This document shows positions 1-7,100 of a stretch of 9,909 nt of DNA, piece after piece; the stretch's first letter is position 1; each line of letters starts with the position of its first letter. The position numbers and the translations under genes were made by a program. The DNA comes from Streptomyces sp. NRRL WC-3549 (GTDB taxonomy: Bacteria > Actinomycetota > Actinomycetes > Streptomycetales > Streptomycetaceae): NCBI RefSeq assembly GCF_000721935.1, contig NZ_KL585389.1, forward strand, positions 87,819 through 97,727, in the 5' to 3' direction. A model generated the notes under the pieces. That model made no database searches and had not been told where the DNA came from. It was given only the letters and a program-made list of their open reading frames with translations.

Positions 1-526
1 GGCTGGTGCGCGTCCCCCAGCGGGCCGCCAGCACCTCCACCAGCAGCAGCCCCCGGCCGCCCTCGGAGAGCGACGCCAGGTCGAAGCCGTCCATGTCCTC
101 GGGGGCGTGCGTACCCCCGGCAGCTCCGCCCCGGGCGACGCGGCCGGAGTGCGGCCCGGGCCGGCGGGGGAGCGGGGCCCGGGGCCCGGGAGGGGCGGAG
201 CCGGCGTCCAGGGGCCGCGACGGCGAGGGCACACGCGCCCGTCCGCGGTTCCAGACGCAGACGCGCACCCCGCCGGCGGACCGCAGGAGACGGCACCTGA
301 TCCGCCGCCCGGCCGTGTGCTGCACCGCGTTCGTGACGAGCTCGGTCACGACCAGGGCGGCCGTCTCGACGCGCTCATCGGGTTCGCCCCAGCCCCGCAT
401 CGCCTCCTGCGCGCGGTGCCTGGCCTCGGGGACGCCCTCGGGGAGGCGGGGGACCCACCATGTCTGTGCGCTCCGGCCGCCGGCGTCCTCCGGGGCGCGC
501 CGAGCACACGTGGCTATTTCCGACAT
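1..526 (-). CDS. ATP-binding anti-sigma-type protein (HATPase_c_2), 3' end outside window
   Basis: Reading leftward from an ATG at 526-524, an uninterrupted frame runs 175 codons to the window edge with no stop. Residues 54-71 contain the HATPase_c_2 N-box (LVVTELVTNAVQHT, with E62 and N66), and residues 156-168 contain the Gly-rich box EGGRGLLLVEVLA followed by RWG, both characteristic of Streptomyces RsbW/SpoIIAB-like ATP-binding proteins. Members of this family usually bind and inhibit sigma factors or act in XRE/DUF397-type switches. A GAGAG motif lies 7 bases before the ATG. Residues about 94-150, between the two boxes, form a Pro/Gly/Arg-rich stretch longer than in most relatives, which usually total about 130-150 residues. 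The partner sigma factor or regulator is not identifiable. The gene is divergent from the XRE regulator, so coregulation is likely. Family call is firm; exact role is inference. Confidence 0.87.
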   Translation of the reverse strand, partial: MSEIATCARRAPEDAGGRSAQTWWVPRLPEGVPEARHRAQEAMRGWGEPDERVETAALVVTELVTNAVQHTAGRRIRCRLLRSAGGVRVCVWNRGRARVPSPSRPLDAGSAPPGPRAPLPRRPGPHSGRVARGGAAGGTHAPEDMDGFDLASLSEGGRGLLLVEVLAARWGTRTS

Positions 527-541
527 GTATGTACTCTCGGC

Positions 542-559
542 GCAAAGCGCATACTTTGC
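542..559. promoter_or_regulatory. Inverted repeat GCAAAG-N6-CTTTGC, candidate operator
   Basis: A perfect 6-bp inverted repeat with a 6-bp spacer (CGCATA) lies in the 89-bp gap between the divergent ATP-binding protein and XRE regulator genes, 15 bp upstream of the former's ATG and 56 bp upstream of the latter's. It is one of the few A/T-containing segments in a very GC-rich region. Its size and position fit an operator of the adjacent XRE-type regulator. That assignment is inference. Confidence 0.5.
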
Positions 560-615
560 AAGCGACAGAATGCTTGAGTCCCTCCGATCCGGAACCCACC
601 GGGAAGGCAACCGTC

Positions 616-1464
616 ATGAGGCCCCGCTCCGGTCCCACGGTCGAGCACCGAGTCCTGGCCGCACGCCTGCGCATGCTGCGCGAACGCGCGGGCGTGAGCC
701 TGGAGGCCGCCGCCCGCGCCCTGGACGCGCACCCCGCGACCGTACGGCGCATCGAACGCGCCGAGACCGGACTCGACGCCCGCCAGGTGCGCGCACTCCT
801 GGACCGCTACGAGGTCCCCGACGCCGAGGCCGAGGCGATCATGACGGGGCTGGGCGCCGCGAACCTGCCCGGCTGGTGGCACGAGTGGCGGGACGCGATG
901 GAGCCGTGGCAGCAGGAGGTCATCGGCATCGAGTCGTCCGCGAGCCTCGTGCGGACCTGGCACCCGGCACTCGTACCCGAACTGCTGCGCACCCCGGCCT
1001 ACGCGGCGGCCCTCCACCGCACCCGGTACCCCGCCGACACCCCCGCGCGGCGCGAGCGGAGGGTGGAACTGCTCGGACAGCGGCAGCGACGGCTGGCCGA
1101 ACGCGGTGCCACCCTGTGGGCCCTGCTGCCGGCCGCCGCGCTGCACACCCGGGTCGGGGACGCAGGGGTGATGGCCGAGCAGCGGGCCGTGCTGGCCGGG
1201 GCCGCGGACCGGCCGCACCTCACCGTCCAGATCGTCCCCCTCGACGCCCCGCCGCACCCCTTGACCGCCGTGCCGCCGCTGTACCTGCTGCGCGTGCCCG
1301 TCCCCGAGATCGGCGACCGGGCCGTCCTGGAGGCCCCCGGAGCCCGGGCGGACGTCGTCGACGACCCCGACGCCGTCACGGACTACCGCGTCCGCCTCGA
1401 CGGCGCGTGCGCCGCCGCCCCGCACCCCGGCGCGCCCCTTCCCTACGACCCGTCCGCACCGTGA
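616..1464 (+). CDS. XRE-family helix-turn-helix regulator with DUF5753 domain
   Basis: The 282-residue protein starts with an XRE/Cro-type helix-turn-helix at about residues 14-66 (RLRMLRERAGVSLEAAARAL, then ATVRRIERAETG). A DUF5753 region follows at about residues 85-265, with the recognisable segment IGIESSASLVRTWHPALVP and then LLRTPAYAAAL. Proteins of this build are abundant in Streptomyces. They typically sit beside DUF397 or HATPase anti-sigma-like genes and affect development or antibiotic production. The ATG at 616 is chosen because GGGAAGG (601-607) lies 8 bases upstream and the helix-turn-helix begins just after it. An in-frame ATG at 460 would run across the divergent promoter and into the neighbouring gene. 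No DUF397 gene is visible beside it. Its DNA target is probably the inverted repeat at 542-559, by inference. Confidence 0.88.
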   Translation: MRPRSGPTVEHRVLAARLRMLRERAGVSLEAAARALDAHPATVRRIERAETGLDARQVRALLDRYEVPDAEAEAIMTGLGAANLPGWWHEWRDAMEPWQQEVIGIESSASLVRTWHPALVPELLRTPAYAAALHRTRYPADTPARRERRVELLGQRQRRLAERGATLWALLPAAALHTRVGDAGVMAEQRAVLAGAADRPHLTVQIVPLDAPPHPLTAVPPLYLLRVPVPEIGDRAVLEAPGARADVVDDPDAVTDYRVRLDGACAAAPHPGAPLPYDPSAP

Positions 1465-1558
1465 GTCCCGGCCCCGCGGTGGTTTCGACGGCCCGATGAC
1501 GGTCACCCGCACGGTGTACACGTCCGGCACGACCCCGGCACACAGGGAGTGAGAGACC

Positions 1559-1813
1559 ATGGACAACTGGCGCATGCACGCGGCCTGCCGCGACGAGGAC
1601 CCCGACCTCTTCTTCCCCATCGGCACCACCGGGCCGGCCCTCGTCCAGGCCGAGGAGGCCAAGGCCGTCTGCCGTACCTGCCCCGTCAGGGAACAATGCC
1701 TGGAGTGGGCCCTGGAGAACGGCCAGGACTCGGGCGTCTGGGGCGGCCTCGGGGAGACGGAGCGCAGGGCCCTGAAGCGCCGCTCGCGCCGACAGGCCAG
1801 GAGCCACGGATGA
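1559..1813 (+). CDS. WhiB-family [4Fe-4S] regulator, WblE/WhiB1-like
   Basis: This 84-residue protein has the full WhiB signature: four cluster-binding cysteines at C10, C38, C41 and C47 (CRTCPVREQC), the GVWGG turn at residues 59-63, and a basic tail (RRALKRRSRRQARS) that contacts DNA or completes the sigma-bound complex. WhiB proteins bind an NO/O2-sensitive [4Fe-4S] cluster and act by binding domain 4 of the principal sigma factor. The motif DPDLFFPIG near the N-terminus and the overall length most resemble WblE of Streptomyces and WhiB1 of mycobacteria. Many Streptomyces carry paralogues, so I give no symbol. GGGAG (1545-1549) lies 9 bases before the ATG. It follows the XRE gene by 94 bp, in which I see no clear promoter, and precedes the DUF1232 gene by 41 bp. 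Confidence 0.95.
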   Translation: MDNWRMHAACRDEDPDLFFPIGTTGPALVQAEEAKAVCRTCPVREQCLEWALENGQDSGVWGGLGETERRALKRRSRRQARSHG

Positions 1814-1854
1814 GATCAGCGGGCCACAGAGCCCGGACGGGAGGACGATGAGCC

Positions 1855-2205
1855 ATGGACGACACCACGGTCTGGCTTCTCCTCGGCGCGCTCGTCGCCC
1901 TGCTTCTGGCGGGCACCGCCGCCGTCCTCCTGATCCGGGTCCTCAGGGCCAGGAAGCTGCTCGTCGACGCGGGGATCCCGCTCCGTGACAAGGCTCTGGT
2001 CTGGGCGGCGGTGATCTACACGGTCTCCCCGGTGGACCTGCTGCCGGACCCCGTCTACCTCGACGACATCGGCTTCCTGCTGCTCGCCCTGCGTTCGCTG
2101 CACGCCGCGGCGCGTGCGGCCGGAGTCGGTACGCGCGCCACGGCCGGCGAAGAGCGGAAGGCGGCGGCAACCCTCCGGCGCCCGGGAGCAACTGACGGGG
2201 CATGA
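1855..2205 (+). CDS. DUF1232 (YkvA-like) small membrane-anchored protein
   Basis: The 116-residue protein has one hydrophobic N-terminal segment (about residues 6-29, VWLLLGALVALLLAGTAAVL). A DUF1232 core follows at about residues 45-82 with its hallmark SPVDLLPDPVYLDDIGFLL. The family is widespread and its biochemical function is unknown. GGGAGG (1839-1844) lies 10 bases before the ATG. The 41-bp gap from the WhiB gene and shared strand suggest cotranscription. The tail after residue about 95 is Ala/Arg-rich and probably unstructured. The family call is secure from the motif; no function is proposed. Confidence 0.9.
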   Translation: MDDTTVWLLLGALVALLLAGTAAVLLIRVLRARKLLVDAGIPLRDKALVWAAVIYTVSPVDLLPDPVYLDDIGFLLLALRSLHAAARAAGVGTRATAGEERKAAATLRRPGATDGA

Positions 2206-2331
2206 CCCGCCCCCGCGCGGAAGGTGTCTCGCGTGGAGCCTCGCTTCCCCACCCCGAACCGCCCACGCGCCGCCGCGCATTGATCGGCGACCCACCGCGG
2301 AGCGCTCGCCGCTGCCCGAACCGCCCTTTGA
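2206..2331. other. Intergenic stretch without a supported gene
   Basis: I see no frame with recognisable protein similarity, no clear promoter and no hairpin here. A TGA at 2329-2331 closes, on its upstream side, the frame used by the rhamnogalacturonan lyase remnant that follows, so any former signal peptide of that gene is no longer readable. Confidence 0.5.
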
Positions 2332-2625
2332 CCCACCGCGCAGGCCGCCACCGCCCGGCAGGCCGAGGCGCTGGACCGCGGTGTCGTGGGCGTCCAGACC
2401 GGCAGCGGGAACCTCGTCGGCCGGCGCCGGCTGGGTTACCGACCCGAGAACGTGACGTTCGACGTCCACCGGGTCGGCACCAAGGCCGACTCCTCGCCCG
2501 TCACCGCCTCGACCAGCTACTTCCACGCGGACGCCCCCGCCACTGCCGACCACCCGTGCGCGCGGTCGTGAACGGAGCGGAGCAGACCGACTCCGTGCAC
2601 GCGGTCAGGTCCGCGGCGGTTACAG
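2332..2625 (+). pseudogene. Remnant of PL11 rhamnogalacturonan lyase (N-terminal part), frameshifted
   Basis: From 2341 the frame reads QAATARQAEALDRGVVGVQT, then NLVGRRRLGYRPENVTFDVH, GTKADSSPVTASTSYFHA. This matches the conserved N-terminus of secreted PL11 rhamnogalacturonan lyases (pattern LDRG-V, SGN-V-WR-LG-DP--V-F-VYR-GTK). Such enzymes cleave the rhamnogalacturonan I backbone of pectin by elimination. At about 2552-2556 the frame shifts by one missing base: the continuation VRAVVNGAEQTDSVHAV is read from 2556 in another frame, exactly as expected for the next strand. Similarity fades after about 2610. An intact enzyme has roughly 600 residues, so only about 90 remain. There is no usable start: an in-frame TGA lies just upstream. 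The recall of the family is from memory, not a search. Confidence 0.72.
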
Positions 2626-2685
2626 CCCACCGCGCCCCGGCCGGCCGTCACCACGCCTGGCGCGGATATCGCGACACCGCACCGC

Positions 2686-2721
2686 CCCGGAGACCGGCTC
2701 CCCTACTCGCCGGTCTCCGGG
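2686..2721 (-). terminator. Hairpin terminator overlapping the 3' end of the VOC gene
   Basis: A perfect 12-bp stem (2686-2697 paired with 2710-2721) encloses a 12-base loop. Read leftward, the upstream arm encodes the last residues of the VOC protein (PETG) and the stop codon TAG (2705-2703) sits in the loop. There is no T-tract, which is usual for GC-rich actinomycete terminators. It could also slow rightward transcription from the remnant upstream. Confidence 0.6.
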
Positions 2722-3432
2722 TCACGCCGGGTGAGGCAGTGGACGCCCCCCGCGGGGTCCCGCATCACCAGCCAGGCGGGGCCCCGGCGGACGAACACGG
2801 CGCCGTGCCCTTCGTGCCACCTCCGGCCGGCGTCGAGGTCCGAGCAGGCCACGTCCAGGTGGGCCGAGGCGGGCCGCGGCGCGGTCAGGCGCTGCACGAT
2901 CAGATGGACCGGCAGATCGAGGGACGGCCGCAGTACGTGGAACTCCTCGCGTTCTCCGGGGGCCGACTCCCAGCCGGTCAGCTCCGTCCAGAAGGCGACC
3001 TCGGCGTCGAAGGCGTCCGGTGCCACGTCGGCTGAGCTGGTCCACCCGGCTGCGTACCCCGCCGGGCCCGGCGACCACCGGCGGCCTGGACCGCTGCCCG
3101 CGCCAGGGCACCAGGCAGAACGGCATGCCGCCCGGCGAGCGGAGCACCGTCAGCTCCGGCCGCCGAGACTCGACGACGGCGCCCAGTCCGGTTGCGCGCA
3201 CGGTCACGGCGGCCATGTCGTCCACCGCGAGGTCCGGGTGCGCGCCGCCCGCCCCGCCGACGGCCTGCGTGGCCAGACACGCGTCGGCCCCCTCGGCGAG
3301 CAGGGTGCTGAACTCGCCCCGCTCGCCCCACGGGGCGGAGGCACGTGTCGCCGTGACGGCGGCCCAGAAGGCCGTCGCCCGGTCGGCGGCCGCGGCGGGC
3401 CGGTCGATGAAGGCGTACGTCCAGCGAATCAT
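2703..3432 (-). pseudogene. Two-domain VOC (glyoxalase/dihydroxybiphenyl dioxygenase-like) gene, frameshifted
   Basis: Read leftward, the first VOC domain begins MIRWTYAFIDRP at 3432 and continues through STLLAEGADACLATQAVG and LTVLRSPGGMPFCLVPW. The second domain is in another frame (VAPDAFDAEVAFWTELTGWE to HLDVACSDLDAGRRWHEG and MRDPAGGVHCLTRRDP). The break is at about 3030-3035, after VDQLS. Related proteins read a form like VDQVCLDIPPDAY there, so two bases appear to be missing (or one added). With two bases restored the gene would code for about 243 residues, the normal length for this tandem VOC family. GGAG (3442-3439) lies 6 bases before the ATG, so the GTG at 3444 is more likely part of the ribosome-binding site. 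Substrate is unknown. The lesion could be real or a sequencing error, since both halves are otherwise well preserved. Confidence 0.8.
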
Positions 3433-3444
3433 GGCGCTCTCCAC

Positions 3445-3627
3445 GGTCCGGGGCGGTCCTGGCCCCCCATGGTGTCAGGCGGCGCGCTCCGCGGCCCGGC
3501 TCACCGCTCGTTCACCGGGCGCCTCCGTCCCCGGCATTCCCCCGCACGCCCTGGAGACCTGCGCTCGGCCGCACCACGGCAAGGAAGGGCGGGGACGGCC
3601 CCCTCTGCTCCGACAGCGTTCTCAAGC
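3445..3627. other. Intergenic stretch without a supported gene
   Basis: Between the start of the VOC gene and the GH92 remnant I find no frame with recognisable similarity. It should hold the leftward promoter of the VOC gene, but I see no convincing -35/-10 pair. Confidence 0.4.
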
Positions 3628-3925
3628 AGGTGCCGGACGGGCCCTGGTCGAACCCAGGAGGCCGTGCGGGAGACCGTGGACACGGTGTACGGCACCGGCC
3701 CGCGCGGTCCGCCCGGCGACGACGACCTCGGCACCCTGTCCACCTGGTACGTCTTCTCCGCGCTCGGTCCACACATTCGTACATCGACGCCGTCCGGGGC
3801 GGCGGGCGCCCGAGCGGCCGGTCCTGGACGGGCGCCCGCTTGGTCGCCCGGGGCGGCCCGCTGAGCTACCGGCCCACCGACCGGCCCAACCGCGAACAGG
3901 CCACCGGAGCTGCGGATCTGCCACG
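3628..3925 (+). pseudogene. Remnant of GH92 alpha-mannosidase (C-terminal part), deleted and frameshifted
   Basis: The frame at 3634-3768 reads TQEAVRETVDTVYGTGP, then PPGDDDLGTLSTWYVFSALG. This is the GH92 signature (TQ--VR, Y--GP-GLPGNDDLGTMSSWYVF-ALG) of secreted calcium-dependent exo-alpha-mannosidases. Immediately after, in a different frame from 3771, comes HSYIDAVRGGGRPSGRSW, then ARLVARGGPLSYRPTDRPN, which fits the last beta-sandwich of the same family (Y---V-V-G---- SW, L--GG-L-Y-L---PN). About 40-50 residues normally separating these two blocks are absent. Functional enzymes are over 700 residues, so only the tail is left. The canonical GLPGNDD has become GPPGDDD, itself a sign of drift. 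It lies on the same strand as the PL11 remnant and the GH2 gene. Confidence 0.75.
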
Positions 3926-4022
3926 GCAGCCGTCCCGTGGAGCCCGTACCGCACCCCGGTGCGCCCATGCCGTCCACACACCGGGGTTCGATGGGCCGGG
4001 GCGTGGGGTCGGACGGCCGCCG

Positions 4023-4041
4023 TTTTTCTATCGTTGAAAAA
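4023..4041. promoter_or_regulatory. AT-rich inverted repeat TTTTTC-N7-GAAAAA upstream of the GH2 gene
   Basis: A perfect 6-bp inverted repeat with 7-bp spacer stands out as an A/T island in the 227-bp gap before the GH2 gene, 111 bp upstream of its ATG. Position and symmetry suit a transcription-factor site or upstream promoter element. As an RNA hairpin it would be weak. No regulator is assigned: its core does not match the LacI-type palindrome at 8628-8643. Confidence 0.35.
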
Positions 4042-4057
4042 TCTCCGTGCACGACCG

Positions 4058-4086
4058 TTGTCAGGTGTTTGGGGCTGTGGCTCAAT
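4058..4086 (+). promoter_or_regulatory. Weak candidate promoter for the GH2 gene
   Basis: TTGTCA (4058-4063) resembles a -35 element and is followed after 17 bp by CTCAAT (4081-4086), which matches TATAAT at only half its positions. It is the best pair I can see in the gap upstream of the GH2 gene and lies just downstream of the AT-rich inverted repeat. Support is weak. Confidence 0.22.
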
Positions 4087-4153
4087 GTTCGACTATGTGC
4101 AGTGCCTCGCGGTCAGAGGCACTACGGCTTCTTCGATGAGGACGACGCCTTGA
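4085..4153 (+). CDS. Possible 22-residue leader ORF overlapping the GH2 start
   Basis: An ATG at 4085 opens a 22-codon frame (MFDYVQCLAVRGTTASSMRT, then TP) whose TGA at 4151-4153 overlaps the GH2 ATG as TGATG. A GGGG run (4071-4074) lies about 10 bases before its ATG. The GH2 gene's own Shine-Dalgarno-like GAGG (4138-4141) is 11 bases from its ATG, a little far, so translational coupling is conceivable. Nothing in the peptide is recognisable and the frame may be chance. Confidence 0.2.
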   Translation: MFDYVQCLAVRGTTASSMRTTP

Positions 4154-7100
4154 TGCGACAACCAGCCCGTCACCGCACCCTGTTGAGAACGCTTGTCTGT
4201 ACGGCAGCGCTGCTGCTGCCCGTCGGGGCCACCCTGGTCCCGGCCGCCGCCGCCCCCGCCCCGGCGTCCGCGAGCGCCACCGGAGCGGCCTTCGGGGCGA
4301 AGAACCCCGTCACGGAGGTGCACGGCCTGAAGGGCGAGTACTTCGCCATGTCGGCGCCCGGCGCCCGGGACTTCGCCGAACTCGGCGGTGTGGCGCTCGA
4401 CCCCGACATCAACTTCCCCGGCCTGACCGGTGAGTTCCAGTCGACCACGGGGAAGACCGAGCACACCACCGCCCGTTGGACCGGGCAGATCGAGGCCCCG
4501 GAGACCGGGGACTACACCTTCTACGCCATCGGTGACAACGGCTTCCGGCTCTTCATCGACGGCAAGGCCGTCATCGACCACTGGGAGCCGGACTGGGACA
4601 AGGAGCAGACCAGCAAGCCGCTCACGCTGAAGGCCGGCGAACGCCACGACTTCAGGCTGGAGATGTTCCAGGACACCGGCGGGGCGAACATGTTCCTCCG
4701 CTGGTCGAGCCCGAAGCTCGCCAAGCAGATCGTGCCCGAGTCGGCGTTCACCCCGCCGGCCGACTTCGAGGTCTACCCGGTCGCCCTGCGCCTGGCCGAG
4801 GACGGGCGCAAGCTGCGCGCCACCTTTGACGGCCCCGTCCGTGACGTCCGGGCCGTCAAGGACCACCTCACCGTCGAGGCGGACACCACCCCCATGCCCG
4901 TGAAGTCGGTGGCCCAGGCCCCCGGCGACTCCAGGAGCCTGGTCGTCACCCTGGCCGAGGCCGTCCAGAAGGACCAGCGGGTCCGCTTCGCCTACGACGG
5001 AGAAGGCGGTCTGAAGGCGGGAGGCGAGAAGGTCCCCGCAATCACCCGCCGGGCCGAGAACCGCTCCACCCAGCGCCTGCTCACCCCCTGGGGCGAGAAG
5101 GTGAACGCGAAGAAGCCGCTGCCCGAGTACCCCCGCCCGCAGCAGGTGCGCGACCGCTGGCAGAACCTCAACGGGCCCTGGGAGTTCGCCGGGGCGAAGG
5201 CGGGCGAGAAGCCGGCCTTCGGCAAGAAGCTCGGCGAGCGCATCACCGTGCCCTACCCGGTCGAGTCGCAGCTCTCCGGGATCGAGCGCCACGAAGACCA
5301 CATGTTCTACCGCAAGCTCGTCACCGTCCCCAAGAACTGGAAGGTCGGCAAGCGCGACGGCGACCGGCTGAAGCTCAACTTCGGCGCCGTCGACTACCAG
5401 GCGACGGTCTGGGTCAACGGCGAGCGGGTCGCCGAGCACACCGGCGGCTACACCGCCTTCAGCGCCGACATCACCGACGCGCTCCGGGGCAGCGGCACCC
5501 AGGAGATCGTGGTCGCGGTCACCGACACCACCGGAGCCGACCAGCCCACGGGCAAGCAGTCCGCGAACCCCAGCGGCATCTTCTACACCGCATCGTCCGG
5601 TATCTGGCAGACCGTCTGGATGGAGCCCGTCGCCCCGGCCGCCGTCGACTCCCTGACGACCACGCCCGACATCGACAAGGGTCGGCTCGCCCTGACCGTC
5701 CACTCGCAGGACGCCTCGAAGTCGGCCCGGATCACCGCCGTCGCCCGTGACAAGAAGGGCAAGGTCGTCGGCAAGGTCACCGGTGCGGCCAACCGCGAGC
5801 TGAGCCTCCCGGTGGCGAAGCAGCACCTGTGGACGCCGGACGACCCCTACCTGTACGACCTTGAGGTCACCCTCCAGGACGGCCGCTCCAAGGACAGCGT
5901 CGACAGCTACTTCGGGATGCGCTCCTTCGGCGTCGCCGAGGTCGGCGGCTACCAGAAGCTGGTGCTCAACGGGAAGCCGTTCTTCTCCCTCGCCCAGCTC
6001 GACCAGGGCTTCTACCCCGACGGCCTGAACACGGCCCCCAGCGACGCGGCCCTGGTCTTCGACCTGAAGGCGCAGAAGGACCTCGGCTTCAACTCCGTAC
6101 GCAAGCACATCAAGGTCGAGCCCGCCCGCTGGTACTACCACGCGGACAAGCTCGGACTGCTGGTCTGGCAGGACTTCGTCTCCGGGGACATCACCGGCGA
6201 GAAGGGCCAGAAGGCCTTCCTCGACCAGGGCGCCGAGATGATGGAGCAGCTGCACAACTACCCCTCGATCGGAGCCTGGATCGTCTTCAACGAGGGCTGG
6301 GGCGAGTGGGACCGCACCGAGACCGGGAAGATCACCGAGCGGGTCCAGGCCGCCGACCCCTCCCGGGTGGTCAACGCCCACAGCGGTGTCAACTGCTGCA
6401 ACTCCAAGGGTGACTCCGGCAAGGGCGACATCATCGACCACCACGACTACAACAACACCGACCCGGCCTTCCCGGACGACAAGCGTGCCGCGATGGACGG
6501 GGAGCACGGCGGCTTCACCCTGCGGATGCCCGGACACATGTGGCCCGGCGCGCCCACCGCGATCTACAGCGGTGTCGCGGACAAGGACGCCCTGACCGCC
6601 AAGTACGTCGAGAACACCCGCACGTACTACCTGGAGGCGGCCGGCGCCGAACTCTCCGGTTCCATCTACACCCAGGTGACCGACCTGGAGAACGAGCTCA
6701 ACGGCCTGTGGACGTACGACCGCCGCGAGATCAAGGTCGACCCCGCCAAGGTGCGGAAGATCAACCGCGAGGTGATCGCCGCCGGCGCCGCGGCCGGGCA
6801 GCGCGACACCCTCAAGGGCGGCGGCGCCTGGTCCCTCGACGAGAACAAGGGCACCAAGGCCGCCGACAGCGGCCCCAACCACAAGGACCTCACCCTCTCC
6901 GCGGGCACGACCTGGACGCCCGGGGTGCACGGCTCGGCGCTGAAGTTCGACGGTGACGGCCGGTACGCCCAGACCGACGGCCCGGTCGTCGACACCACCG
7001 GCGACTACACCGTGTCGGCCTGGGCCTCGCTCGACGCCCTCCCGGGCAACTACGCCACCGTCGTCAGCCAGGACGGCCGGCGCCAGGAGAACCCCTTCTA

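Noticed and set aside
460..615. Earlier ATG start for the XRE regulator
   Set aside because: It would add 52 residues without similarity, cross the inverted repeat and run into the divergent gene; the ATG at 616 has a good ribosome-binding site.
6..1499. Rightward open frame of 497 codons at the left edge
   Set aside because: The product is almost all Arg, Pro, Ala and Gly. It overlaps the antisense ATP-binding gene and the XRE gene, both supported by motifs.
514..1662. Leftward open frame of 382 codons opposite the XRE gene
   Set aside because: It is antisense to the XRE/DUF5753 gene, has no recognisable domain and would overlap the start of the WhiB gene.
1816..2553. Leftward open frame of 245 codons opposite the DUF1232 gene
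   Set aside because: It is Arg/Gly-rich and antisense to a recognised gene, with no domain of its own.
2722..2977. Continuation of the first VOC frame beyond the frameshift
   Set aside because: After the break the frame is Arg/Pro-rich nonsense, whereas the second VOC domain is perfectly readable in the adjacent frame.
4023..4041. The AT-rich inverted repeat as a terminator of the GH92 remnant
   Set aside because: The stem is only six A-T-dominated pairs, too weak for a terminator in this genome; a regulatory site is more likely.
3937..4152. Earlier start for the GH2 gene
   Set aside because: It would put 72 unrelated residues before a clear signal peptide, which would then not be N-terminal.
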